Assembly (NCBI RefSeq): GCF_000204055.1
Contig: NW_006768767.1
Location: 124,001 to 188,000, forward strand
Direction: 5' to 3'
Source of the DNA: Melampsora larici-populina 98AG31
Lineage: Eukaryota; Basidiomycota; Pucciniomycetes; Pucciniales; Melampsoraceae
Length of the DNA: 64,000 nucleotides
In this document: positions 1 through 10,887 of the stretch, one piece after another
Layout of the letters: each line of letters opens with the position of its first letter
How positions within the stretch are numbered: position 1 is the first letter of the stretch
Translations under genes and position numbers: made by a program
Notes under the pieces: generated by a model
What the model saw: the letters and a program-made list of their open reading frames with translations, nothing else
Database searches by the model: none
What the model was told of the DNA's origin: nothing

Positions 1-84
1 CAAGTGTAATTCAAACACGATTTTTCTCAACTTGAGGACCCCTAATTGTAAAAGAGTGACTTACCGTGGGATTTTTTGAAGGAA

Positions 85-290
85 AATGATCAGCAGCCGC
101 GGTGCCCGACCCGCCCGACCCGCCCGAAGCACCCTCAGGGCGCGCTCGTGATCATCAGCACGCTAGGCTTGGCGGCCCCGGGGCGCGTACCGTTAGCGCT
201 CTGAGATTGCTCGGGCGGATCCGGCCGGGTGAGGCCGAGTCCGGGTCGCAGCCCTAACATGCTGCAGTCAATAAAACCCAGCTCCGCCGC
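85..290. other. GC-rich block of unknown nature
   Basis: This stretch is much richer in G and C than its surroundings and contains repeated CCCGACCCGCC-type runs and CCGGG/CCCGG words. No open frame of note and no recognisable family. It resembles the GC-rich ends of the DNA transposons elsewhere in this window, so it could be the edge of an element that starts before the window, but no partner repeat is visible. Confidence 0.4.
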
Positions 291-295
291 TTTCT

Positions 296-690
296 GAGAT
301 TTCACACCATTGTGGAATCGAAGTGTCTTTTTACTTATGCGTTGTTGTTCTTTCTACGATTCACTATAGGTACTTTAAGTTGACACCATTGGTGAATGTG
401 AGTTTCCTTTTGCTTATGTGTTATTGTCTTTTCTACGATTTACCATAGGTACTTTAAGTTGACATCATTGTGGAATGTAAGTATATGCGTTATTTCTTTT
501 CTATGATTCACTTACACTATAGGACTTTAAGTTGACATCATTGTGGAATGTAAGTTTCTTTTTAATTATGTGTTATTTTTTTTCTATGATTCACTTACAC
601 TATAGGGCTTTAAGTTGACATCATTGTGGAATCTAAATTTCTTTTGACTTATGCATTGTTGTCTTCTCTACGATTTACTATAGGGTCCCC
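296..690. repeat. Tandem repeat, about 72-82 bp unit, five copies
   Basis: Five imperfect copies follow each other. Each contains the words TTTAAGTTGACATCATTG and TGGAATGTAAG, then a T-rich stretch with CTTATG and CTACGATTCACTATAGG. The TTGTGGAAT words recur near 309, 387, 468, 540 and 623. The array ends about 350 bp upstream of the transcription-factor start codon. Confidence 0.85.
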
Positions 691-1033
691 TCTCTGGTGT
701 CAAGCGGACGTTGACAGCCAGAACTCAAAAGATATTGCAAGGATATCTTGCAGTCATCCGCGCGATGTGCTTGGGGAGGATGAAGAAACGAAATCCTGTC
801 AACTGGCGACCCGTAGAGTAGTACAGGTACTGGAGGGTACAGGATGTCAAATTAAAGAGAAGATCATTTTAGGTTGCTTGATGAAGTCGAATGCATGGTC
901 AATTGGCTCAGTTCACTAAATCAGATTTGACTTCTCTTTGGTCATCGAATTGGTAGCTTCTTGACCGTTTTCATTTCATTGCTCTCAACTTCCTCATCCA
1001 ACCCGAGTCATTTGAGCTTTAAAGTGACTCACC

Positions 1034-4000
1034 ATGTCTTCTCAATCTACCGCCTCTCCTCAGGATCAACCCAAATCGAAAAAGAAAATCAATCGATCCT
1101 TGGCCAGTTGTTTGGCTTGTCGCTCAAACCATACTCAATGCGATCGAGTTGAGCATATGCACTTCTACAGTTGAAACCCTACTTAAATTTAATTGTCACT
1201 TTGCTTATCTTTGCCACAAATTTTATCACAGATCATACCATGTGAAGCTTGCCAAAAGCGTAAGAGTGAATGTAACTACCATGGTGCAAGGCCTCCGTCA
1301 ATGTGTGTTACTTTTTTCCAATCTCTTGAGCGTATCATTACTTTCTACTGATCCCAAATGTGCCTTGCTTTAGACTAGCCACACGCCGTGCTACAGACCG
1401 TGAGCAAGAAGAGCAGTATGTTCGAGAATTGGAGCAGAGAATCCGTGTACTTGAACAGGCTAAAACGCCCTCTCCTGTTAACAAATCTACCACTCTGCCT
1501 GTTTCGATTGACTTTGGTCTCGATGATCTCACCCACAATCTAAGTCAAATCACTTTGGGACCTCGCTTACGAGCTCCTAAGTCTGAATCTCAACATAATT
1601 TGCAAACCGACATAGAGAGACTCATCGCGTACTCTATAAGGAATCGCCCCGCTGTCTTTTTCGCCGAAACCTCTTTCAAAATGAGTTTGATCCCCAACGG
1701 ACCGCCCACGACAATCGAAAGCTTGCGAAAAAGTCTACCGTCACCTGAAGAGCTCGCCGAATTGGCGGTGTACTTTTTCTCTTACCGGAATCCCTCATTC
1801 CCTTCTATCGAACCGTCAAGTTGGCCTGATGCGGTACTCCTTTGCTATGATCTTCACAATGCCAATCAAATTTCACCCGAAGACATTCATCGCTTTGCAG
1901 CAGTCCTCGCCGTGGCGGCTCATGGACTCCTGCACAAAGCTAGAGGAAACATCAATGCATGGCTCACCCCACATGACCAACAACAGATAGCTCGGGCCCA
2001 TCGCTGGTTTCATCTTGCTCTTGGTGCGCTACAACTCGAAGAAGGCGCCATTTTCACCCGTCCCACCGTTTGGGGCATCCGCGCCATGGCTCTCCTAGCT
2101 ACTGCAGAAATCTCGTACGAAAAGGTTTCATGACTCGTTTCGATACATTTGAATATCTAACCATAAATCAAACCATCTCATTTATCTGTTCTGTTCGGTG
2201 ACGCAACCACCTTTTTGGTATCTAATCGAGACCCCAAGATCTCGACCATGGGTTATTCTTTTGGAGCCTAACTATCAACTTGGCTGCAACGGTTGGCTTG
2301 TTCAATGAGCCTCCAGGATTTGATGCTAAAGAAGTTACTGATGTAGAGTTGGAGTCAAGGCGTCAGATGGCTTGGGCTATTTGGGGATTAAATTGGTGAG
2401 ACATCTTCTCGTTGATGGAAGGAATGTGAACATTTACAAACTTATTGAAACTCTTTCAGGGGCGGAGAAGCACTTGTCGGTCAGATACGACAGCCAGTTG
2501 ATTGTAAGCGCTGTCTTCATCAGGGCTTTCTTCCTTTCTGACTTGTATCTGACGTCATTTTGATTGCAGTCACCATTCATACGGTGAAGCTACCGGGGAC
2601 TGTGAATTGTGTACTTGATCCAAATGATGGTTGGCCAGTGGACCCAGTCCTAGGTGAGAGATCATCAGATCATTGTTAAAATAATGTATGTAAGACGCGA
2701 CTTGCTCATTGCGAGCTCTCAAGTTGATCAATTTAGCAATGCGTCAAGCATTCGCACTAAGTGATCGAGCTTTTTACGAAACCACGTCAAAACTCCTGAC
2801 GGGTCGAACGGCCACTTATGAAGAGTGGGTCAATTTCTATGTTCCTCGCCTTTTGTGATCCATCTCGTTTGCCTCTATGGTTACCTCAATGGCAGTGCAC
2901 GGCCTTCGTATCCTCAGAACTTGGAATTACTTTGACATTTGTCGTCCGGTCCTCATTCAGCCAAATATATCCATCAATGTGACCTTTCCCAATCAAGCTC
3001 ATGACATGGATAGGAACTCTGGATGCACTTGTCATTTGAAAACCCTGATTGCCTTCCTGGCCAAAGAGCTAATCCTACATTGAACTTGTCTCTATTTGTG
3101 TTAATGTCGAGCCAGGTTGTTACAAGTGGAGCGCAGGGTCCTGGACGTCGAGGAGTCCCTACCCGACCGATTCAGGCTCGTGATAAGTCCTGATAGACTT
3201 TCAGTTCGGCCGAAACTTACCCTTGATCCATCCAGCGCGCTTGTGTGCTACGTAAGTAATCATTGATCGTTGTGTCACTCCGTTGAAGAGCTGATAAGAG
3301 ATCTTGTACAGTTGATCTGGCATCATTTGTCTGCGGTCCCACTTCGTGTTCATCGACCCTTCTTGTTTCCGAAAGAGGGTGTCACTGAATCACAACAAAG
3401 ACGGCATATACATGGTCAGTTTTCATCTTTTGGCCATCCATGTCCTGACCAATTGTTGACAAGAGCTTGATAACCTTGAAACAGCTTTAGAATCCATGTG
3501 TCGGAGGCATTTACTAATCTGCGGCCATATCCCACAAAAAACAATGATGCACCCCCTGATGCTCTATTACAATATCAATAGTGCCCTATCGTGTGGGATT
3601 GCACTCTTGACTCGTGAGTATAGTTTCAACTAACAAGCAAACCGGGCAGTACTTGCCACATTCGATCTTATCTAATTCTCATCTTGTACCTTCATTAATC
3701 AATGAAATGAAGACCCAGACATATTCGATACATCTTTCTTCATATCAGAACTGCATAAACTCCTTGATGTTTTTGCGATTGCTCAAAAGACTGTATCCTC
3801 AAGTCTGGCCTCGAGCGCCTCCATAGTAATTTCCTACATGATAGAGCAAGCTCGACGCAAGGATCCTCAGGCTCCCCCACCATCCAAGCGAGCCACTGGA
3901 ACTTCCCACGCGCTGCCGCGCTCGAGTCCCCATTCCACTGACGCCGAAGATCTTAGGCATAAGGTGCGAGTCTTGTATATTGCGGTTTTGTTGGGTACGT

Positions 4001-4868
4001 AAGCTGATTCCTTTTTCCACAGTCTCCACTCACTACGAACTCGGGATCGGATGAAGGATCTTTGTCTGATTCGAGAGTACTTGAGCAAAATCAGCGCCCG
4101 ATCCGACGCATCCCAGCCCTTGAACGAACTTCGGAACAAACGACACCTCAGATTGATTACATCCCGCATGCAGCATCTGGGTCGAGTGGAGGAAGTTCCG
4201 ATCCCCCGATCATCAATGACAATGCGATGCCTCGTTTTCCCTTTACCTTCAGATCACCTTCACCATCTCCGACCATGAATACCTCCAGTAATCAGCCATC
4301 TAGCTCAAGGCCTTCTTTCCAAGGAAACACAGAGGAGCAAAGTTTTCTATCAACTTTTTTTGATCCACAAGTTCTAGAACTCTTCGGACTCACTCTTACT
4401 CAAAGCTCCCTCGTAGACGCGGCACAAGACAATAGCATGTACCCTCCTCCGAGACTGGAGAGTCAACCCTCATATCCTAACTCGAGTGAAGCATCCAATT
4501 ATGGATCACATGAGAACAGAGCTCGAATAGAAAGTTTAGAAGGATTGAACGCAGGAGATTCAGTGAAGATTATTAGTCCTCCGATGAATTCGGATCCTAC
4601 GACACCTTTTCCTTCACCTCCTACTCAAGTCGAAATCAATCCTACGCCAAAGGAATCATTTGAGTATAAATCACATGGAAACAGAGATCAAATGCAAAGC
4701 CTGAAAGGATCTAGTGGAGGCAATTCAGCAAATATGACCAGTCCTCTGAAGAATTCAGGGCCTATGACACCTTGTACTTCACCTCCTACTCAAGTTGGAG
4801 TGGATGATGGGAGGTCAGGAGTTGGAGGTGAGGAACTCTTTTGGAATTATATCAGAGCAGAAAAGTAA
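1034..4868 (+). CDS. Zn2Cys6 fungal transcription factor with middle homology region
   Basis: This is a nuclear sequence-specific activator or repressor of the Gal4 class. My model has 12 exons: 1034-1147, 1232-1302, 1374-2114, 2231-2395, 2460-2503, 2570-2653, 2737-2824, 3116-3251, 3312-3414, 3485-3613, 3713-3963 and 4023-4868. They sum to 2772 nt, 923 residues. The ATG lies in ACCATGT. Exons 1 and 2 join into a perfect C-x2-C-x6-C-x5-C-x2-C-x6-C binuclear cluster starting at residue 26 (CLACRSNHTQC, then CEACQKRKSEC). A short coiled coil follows (EQEEQYVRELEQRIRVLEQ). The middle of the protein fits the fungal transcription-factor homology region (RRQMAWAIWGLNW, PLRVHRPFLFP). The C-terminus is Ser/Pro/Gln-rich and low in complexity. 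The intron 2825-3115 is unusually long and may hide a small exon; the donor at 2115 was chosen for reading frame. Targets cannot be inferred. Confidence 0.88.
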
Positions 4869-5809
4869 AAGCAGTGGTGGATGTGTTTAGGTGGATTGCA
4901 TGAAAGAAATTGGTTTTCTTTTGTATTTGCATATTGCTTGTTATGAGGTTTGATGATCTTGCCATTACTTTCTTGTAGTAAGACATGTGATATGGTCAGA
5001 TATCTTAGTAGCTAGTAAAACCAAGGGAATCACTATGATCAAAGCCTGATTGAGTACCATTGTGGTGTCTGATTCTGCAGATTTTCTTGGTCACAAATAT
5101 TGTTTGCAACTGGTTCACATTACATTCACAGCTGCCCCTTGAGCTAAACCCCCTTTTATCAATGGGTCAAGCTAACTTAGGATTCTTAATCCCAACTATT
5201 CCATTATATATGTTCTTAGCATAACACTTAGTACATATGTCCTTAGCACAGACACCTCCGTCCTCAATCTGGATTGTCCAAACATTGTCCAAGGCACACA
5301 GAATGGTTGAGTGAGCTTGCTCAATGGCTTCAAACAGATGACACCCCAGATAAGGAGGTTGGTCTTGATTCCAAAAAGGCTCTGATATGGTGGAACGTAA
5401 GGTTGATTCCTTATTGATTGAATCTTGGTCTAAATTGTTTATCTGGTTATTCTCATAATCAGATGAATAAGTCTCAATATCTGTTACTCTCAAGTTTAGC
5501 ACTCAATTATCTTGCTACAAGTGATACTTCCCCCCAGTACAGATGTAAGTTCTTGTGCTCCTTCTGTAAATAAGACATGTGCTTATACATTTTCTTTTCC
5601 ATAGAGCCAACTTGGCGGTTGATTCCAGACAAAGAATTATGAACTTTCAGTCAAGTTAAATGAACCTTCATCAATACATAAAAATAATGCTACAGACAAG
5701 GACAACAAGCTCACTGCAAACCTCTTGCCAGCGGAAAAAGTTCTTAACAAAAAACCTACATGGATCCATACCCCACAATCTTTTGTCTCTGCATCACCTT
5801 CTCAGCCGG

Positions 5810-5871
5810 AGGATGAGGATGAGGATGAGAACAATGATGAGAACAATGATGAGGATGAGGGCAAGGATGAG
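5810..5871. repeat. GATGAG/AACAATGATGAG microsatellite
   Basis: Short tandem run of GATGAG with AACAATGATGAG variants. A second run of the same words lies about 1.06 kb downstream, so the two may be copies of one sequence separated by an insertion or duplication. Confidence 0.75.
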
Positions 5872-6251
5872 TGTCAGAAAGGGCATAAGCTGCCTCAAAT
5901 ATCATGTTCCTTACAAACAAACCCATTACATACAAGAATCTACATGTAATTAATTAATCACAGGTGGTAATGATTAAAGAAAGGTGTACATATCTGATTG
6001 CATACATAAACAGATAGGCAATCATTTATTATACACAGAATGCACAGACTGTTTATTTCTACACTTCTCAACATTCAATTATCATTTGTTTATTTCAATT
6101 TTATTCTCTACTTTCTCTTACTACGTGTTATTCAAAAGATATAATCATTGTTCAATAAGCAAAAGATTCACAGATCAATTTGGAAGATGATCCTGGAGTG
6201 ATTTGTTTGATGATGATCTTTCTATTACACGTGTGAGATCCTAGTTCAAGC

Positions 6252-6282
6252 TACTAAGTTGGCTTGGGAGCCCAACTTAGTA
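6252..6282. repeat. Hairpin with 11-bp arms
   Basis: TACTAAGTTGG and CCAACTTAGTA form a perfect inverted repeat around a short GC-rich loop that itself reads GGCTTGGGAGCC. Confidence 0.75.
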
Positions 6283-6871
6283 ACTGATCATCTAAAACTG
6301 ATCTTGTTGGCATGTGATGGCCGCCAAGAAAGGATGTCTAGGGTTATTGTGCTAAAATGATAGGTTGTTGTTGAATGATTAACCAAGGTGATTCAGGACT
6401 AAGTGGAATTAAAGGTTACACACACTAAAATAGATATTTATATGTGCACATCTATTTGTACAGATCTGATGTGATCTTCTACGGATCAATGATCAGTTTT
6501 TCTTGTGATCAGTTCTTATTCACTTCTATGATGTAGTTGTTTACTGTTCAATGTGCGCTATATTCTTCTTCTGATGGGTATATAAGCCCTTGCTGTTGTC
6601 TTATTTCTTTTATTCCTCACCTTCAATCATATTGATGAGTTTACAACAGCATTAAAAGCAACCTTTGATGTCCCTGTTTCTATTTAGAGCCTGATTATTT
6701 TCCAGTGATAACCCTCTAAACTAGTAGTAGCCATGTCATTGATATCCTTTTGATTCTCTGTTTACTTGATCCTTGATTGCTAGAGTCACTGTCTTTTGAT
6801 TATTGTAATCTTCAATAAGAAACATATATCTTATTAAAGCTCTTACCTTGCTCAATAAGCACACTTATTGA

Positions 6872-6942
6872 CAATGAGGGTGAGAACAATGATGAGGATG
6901 AGGATGAGAAAAATGATGAGAATTAGGATGAAGATGAGGATT
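6872..6942. repeat. Second GATGAG microsatellite
   Basis: Contains GAGAACAATGATGAGGATGA, the same words as the run at 5.8 kb, in the same orientation. Confidence 0.75.
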
Positions 6943-7314
6943 GAAGGTTTTTTTGGAATCCATAGGTGTGGGTCACTTTTTACTTAATGTTTCAGGCTTT
7001 CTTGATGTCCAGTACTTGCATTGAAACTTGCGTCTGTCTAATGTAGGGACAATTGAACAGTCAAGCCAGAAGATCAGTTGAATGGAAATCTGGGATTTGT
7101 TCATTGTTTAGCGGAATCGGATAAACTGAGAGATTTAACTTCCATATTTATAAGTGGTTCCTTTGTAAAATGACTATGGTAGTGCATAGTGACCTCATTG
7201 GACCTGTCATAGTTGTTCACACATTTCTCTTTTCTTTTATGTTTCATGATTTTTATGTATGTCTGTTACACATCTGCAGTTTTTATTTTATTTCATTTTA
7301 TTCTCAATCAAAAG

Positions 7315-7554
7315 GAGGGCACAGTCAGACTCACAGAAGTTTGGGAATTTTCCTTGAAATATGCTGCTTGAGACCACTTCAGGAACATTCCTAACCAAGT
7401 GTCACATACTCCTGGAACCTGGCCGCACTTTTTCAACACAGTGAGGGCACAGCCCGACTTGCACAAGTTGACTTTGGGAATGTTCCCCAAAATATGTTCC
7501 TTCAGACTACATAAGGAACATTCCTAACTAAATCTCACACACTCCTGAGAACTG
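7315..7554. repeat. Imperfect tandem duplication, about 110 bp unit
   Basis: Unit 1 (about 7315-7422) and unit 2 (about 7443-7554) both start GAGGGCACAG, continue with a version of TTTGGGAAT, share AGGAACATTCCTAAC, and end with a version of CACACTCCTG. They differ by many substitutions, so the duplication is old. Confidence 0.8.
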
Positions 7555-9037
7555 ATGTGTGAGAACCTTGCCAGAAATGTCTGACACAGCAACCAACCTT
7601 GACCCCTGAAAGTTTGGCAACCACCACCTTTCAAGAACTCAAGTTGTCCAAAGCAATATCACTGCGCCCAGCAAGCCATTTTGCCTGTTAATATAATAAT
7701 CTTATGTTTGTACCTCAATGTTTTTTGCCATGTACAAGCAATTGCAACCACACCTGGTTGGTGCTTCCTGCATTGTTTTCTCTTCTCACACGTAATCTAA
7801 GAAGGTCATAAGGAGCGCATCTCATCAAAGGCCATTTGACCAGCTATGATGCACAATAACCCTGAAGGTGATATATTGCGTGTGAGCTTTGATATCACCA
7901 ACCCTCTGGTAAAGCCCAAATGCAAGATCACCACTGTTTTCCAAGCAGAATAGTCCCATTTCCTGGTATCACATGCTGTTTCCCTTTCCTCAGCACTCTC
8001 TTGAGTATTTGGAGGTATTGGTTTGTGTTTTGATGATGAACAAAATAGGATTTGGTGGTATTTGCCAATTGGCATGTAGTAAAAAACAGCAGAAGTGTCT
8101 GTATGTGACAAAATGAGAGGAATATCCAATGTGTATTAGGAGGTTTCAAGTTTCAAGTTAAAAATGCATTGATTTTACACAGACTTTCTTTTACAAAAAA
8201 CTTGCCCAAATCTTGAAAAGATACAGAGAAATCAAAGCCTTGTGCTACCCATCTGGCCGGCCCACAAAGTTGGCCAGCCGCTGGTCATTTCACATGATGT
8301 ACAGATATTGCACATGTATTTGAATATGCCTGCATGTTGCACACCTCAATCTACCAAACCGTTGAATACTCAGCAAATTCACACTCAATTCATAAATACT
8401 CAAACTTGATATCAATTCCATTTTGTCCTCAAAGTCCATTCATTGGGGTATAACCACATTTGCAAATTGCCATAACTATACCATATTAATACTTATCTAT
8501 AGAATAAATGCCGGCAATGTGACCGGCAATCATAACCAACACACATCAGGCAATGTAACTTCATCACACAATAGTGCTTCTCACACCATGCTGTGGGGAA
8601 TAAAAACAAACATGCTGTTTGGCATTGCAACAAGCACAATGCTACACAAATACAGGGATATTCCAACCAATAGGAAGAAAAGAAATGTTGCAAATGATAG
8701 AATAGAATGTTGTAAACGTCTACTTGGGGACACATCCTTTTGAAGCACATACACTCAATGATATTTCTACTTTGCCACCTTTGTCATAATGGGAGCACAT
8801 GGTATGTAACCGGTTAATACCTTTTGAGAGATCACCATACATGGTACCAAGTGTATCACAATACACAGTACGTTGGTTCAGGGAAATTCAAATCATACTG
8901 CGTTGGCAGATACATATGCAAATGTACTGGCCAGCTGTAAGGAGCACACATTCTTAGTAGTCATGGGAGTTGTAGTATGGGTTTATACAGGGCGTACTTT
9001 AGTCTTCTCTTCACTGCCCGGCTTCAGAGAGTCCTCA

Positions 9038-9173
9038 CTACTCAGAGAACCAACTGTGGGACTTTCTGGAGCTAGGTATGTCTCTTTGTTTTCTTGTTAT
9101 CCTTTTAGTCTTTCTACTTTAGATAGGGTCACTGACTACTCAGAGAACCAACTGTGGGAATTTCTGGAGCTAG
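9038..9173. repeat. 38-bp direct repeat, two copies 98 bp apart
   Basis: CTACTCAGAGAACCAACTGT followed by GGGA-TTTCTGGAGCTAG occurs at 9038-9075 and again at 9136-9173 with a single obvious mismatch. Confidence 0.85.
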
Positions 9174-9895
9174 TTTGTAATTTCATATAACACAGCTCCT
9201 AGTTAAATTGTCTGTTAGAGTTCTCTCAAGGAGTTGTGCTGGAAGCTCATCCGGACTCCTAGTGAAGGTTCTAAGTGAACCTTACACCAGCGTCCCGCGG
9301 CCCGCACTGGTTTCAAGGTTTGCACAGGGCTGCAATGCTCACAAAAGATACACAAAAAACAAACCAACTTGAAACCCCCTATTATTGATTTCAACTAGAC
9401 CCTGGGTGGCCAGCCGCCTTGTGAACTTACCTTAGTTGACATACCCATGGATGTGAAATCTATGTGTTGTTTTGCAACTTCCATATGTATGAAAGTTTGC
9501 CAGTCACAAGGAACAACCTTTTGGTAGGTTCATAGTCATACCATGAAACATTGACTGTCATGATCACATTGCCCAAAGTGGAAAGCAACCACAATGCCCA
9601 GCACTTGCTTGACCAATGTGGTGTGGAACACTAACAGGTATTCACAATGGCAAAACTCAATGGTGATGACCGGATTCAGCGATTGAGATTGGTAATCTTG
9701 ACATGTGTTATTGTTATGTGCTTACATGATTTTTTTGCTTACATCACTATCTTACAATGACATCATGAGTTTTTAGTTTGTATAAAGAGTACTACACTTT
9801 TATCATTTGTACCCTTTCTCTTTATCAAACTCAAAACTCATTGTTTTTACAATCTTCCATTCTCTCAGATTGTCTCATTTCTTTGATCAAGCATG

Positions 9896-9920
9896 TGTTA
9901 GCTTTTGTTCAAAGCTAACA
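9896..9920. repeat. Hairpin with 10-bp arms and 5-nt loop
   Basis: TGTTAGCTTT, loop TGTTC, AAAGCTAACA: a perfect stem. It lies in an untranslated stretch that has a TATAAAGAG word about 115 bp upstream. It could be a structured RNA element or a transposon end. Confidence 0.7.
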
Positions 9921-10887
9921 ACCTGAACTTCACAGCTTTCTCACTCAATTGAGACCACTGAACAAATCAAAGTAGGGATGTACCTGCATTTACTGCACAT
10001 CCTAGTTGTCCGGGAAACCCCCATGGGACTGCTTAGCTTCTAACCCCATGCCTTACCTAACCATATGGGGATTCTTAGGTGTTGTGTCAAGGAGGGCTTC
10101 ACTGTGGCAATTTTTTTTTGCACAACTTGCTCTTTCCTTCATTAGAAGTGATTTCCGCAAATTGCCTCGGAACTATGTTCCTTAAGTATGTATTAGTGTT
10201 TTTAAAAAAAGACTTGATTCCATGAGTTATTCATCATGCCTCATGATCACCATCACAGTCACCAAGAAGTTTTTCTGGATTCATTGAACTTAAAAGTTTA
10301 TGAAATACGCACACTTGAGGCTGACTTTTTCTGTTCTCCATCACATGTACTAATCAAAGATACAGCTCAGTGAAGGATTTGTTCTGACTCTCTGGATCTT
10401 TTTGAGGTTTGATGATGAGCAAATGAATTTAAATGAATTCTTTCATTCACTTACATTGTATTTCCATATCTCTATATGGTATGTAGGCAAAAGGTTTTTG
10501 TTAAAAAGCCGTCTGGGTGGATTGATAAAGCAAGAACCTGGATTTTGGATTTTTGGATGTTACCGGGTCAAATCTTTAAATGGTGGTTGTATTGACCATG
10601 AGGTCATCCAATTGTTATTTACCACTTTAAACTTTCTATTTCTCCCTTTCCAAAAGTTGAAAGACTGAAATCTTTTGATCTTTATCACTGTTTTCATTAA
10701 GCTTAATCCACCCTTTCCAAGTTTTTGGGTATGTTTTGGACGTTAGCCTGATTGAAGGAGTTTGTTTTTGTATTTCCATTTTGAACTTTGTGCCTTGCCC
10801 AAAGATAATTCTCGAGGTTAGATTGTTGTACAAACTCACATTTTTGAATAATTCCAACTTTTAATTTATCAACCACGGTGATTGGTA

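Larger units (their letters stand above)
4869..10887. other. Repeat-rich stretch without a convincing gene
   Basis: About 6 kb of AT-rich DNA. Open frames are short and none shows a domain, codon bias or splice structure I trust. It contains GATGAG microsatellites, a hairpin at 6252, a TATA-like TATATAAG at about 6580, a 110-bp imperfect direct duplication at 7.3-7.55 kb, a 38-bp direct repeat at 9.04/9.14 kb and a hairpin at 9896. The mixture suggests old retroelement remnants, but I could not delimit matching LTRs. Confidence 0.6.

Noticed and set aside
5167..5502. Minus-strand open frame of 111 codons
   Set aside because: No ATG start, no domain, AT-rich codon use and no splice context; not counted as a gene.
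6308..6873. Possible solo LTR starting TGTTGG with a TATATAAG promoter word
   Set aside because: No matching second copy, no clear CA end with a flanking target duplication.
8423..9190. Two plus-strand open frames of about 105 codons
   Set aside because: Composition looks random, and the second overlaps the 38-bp direct repeat; no domain.
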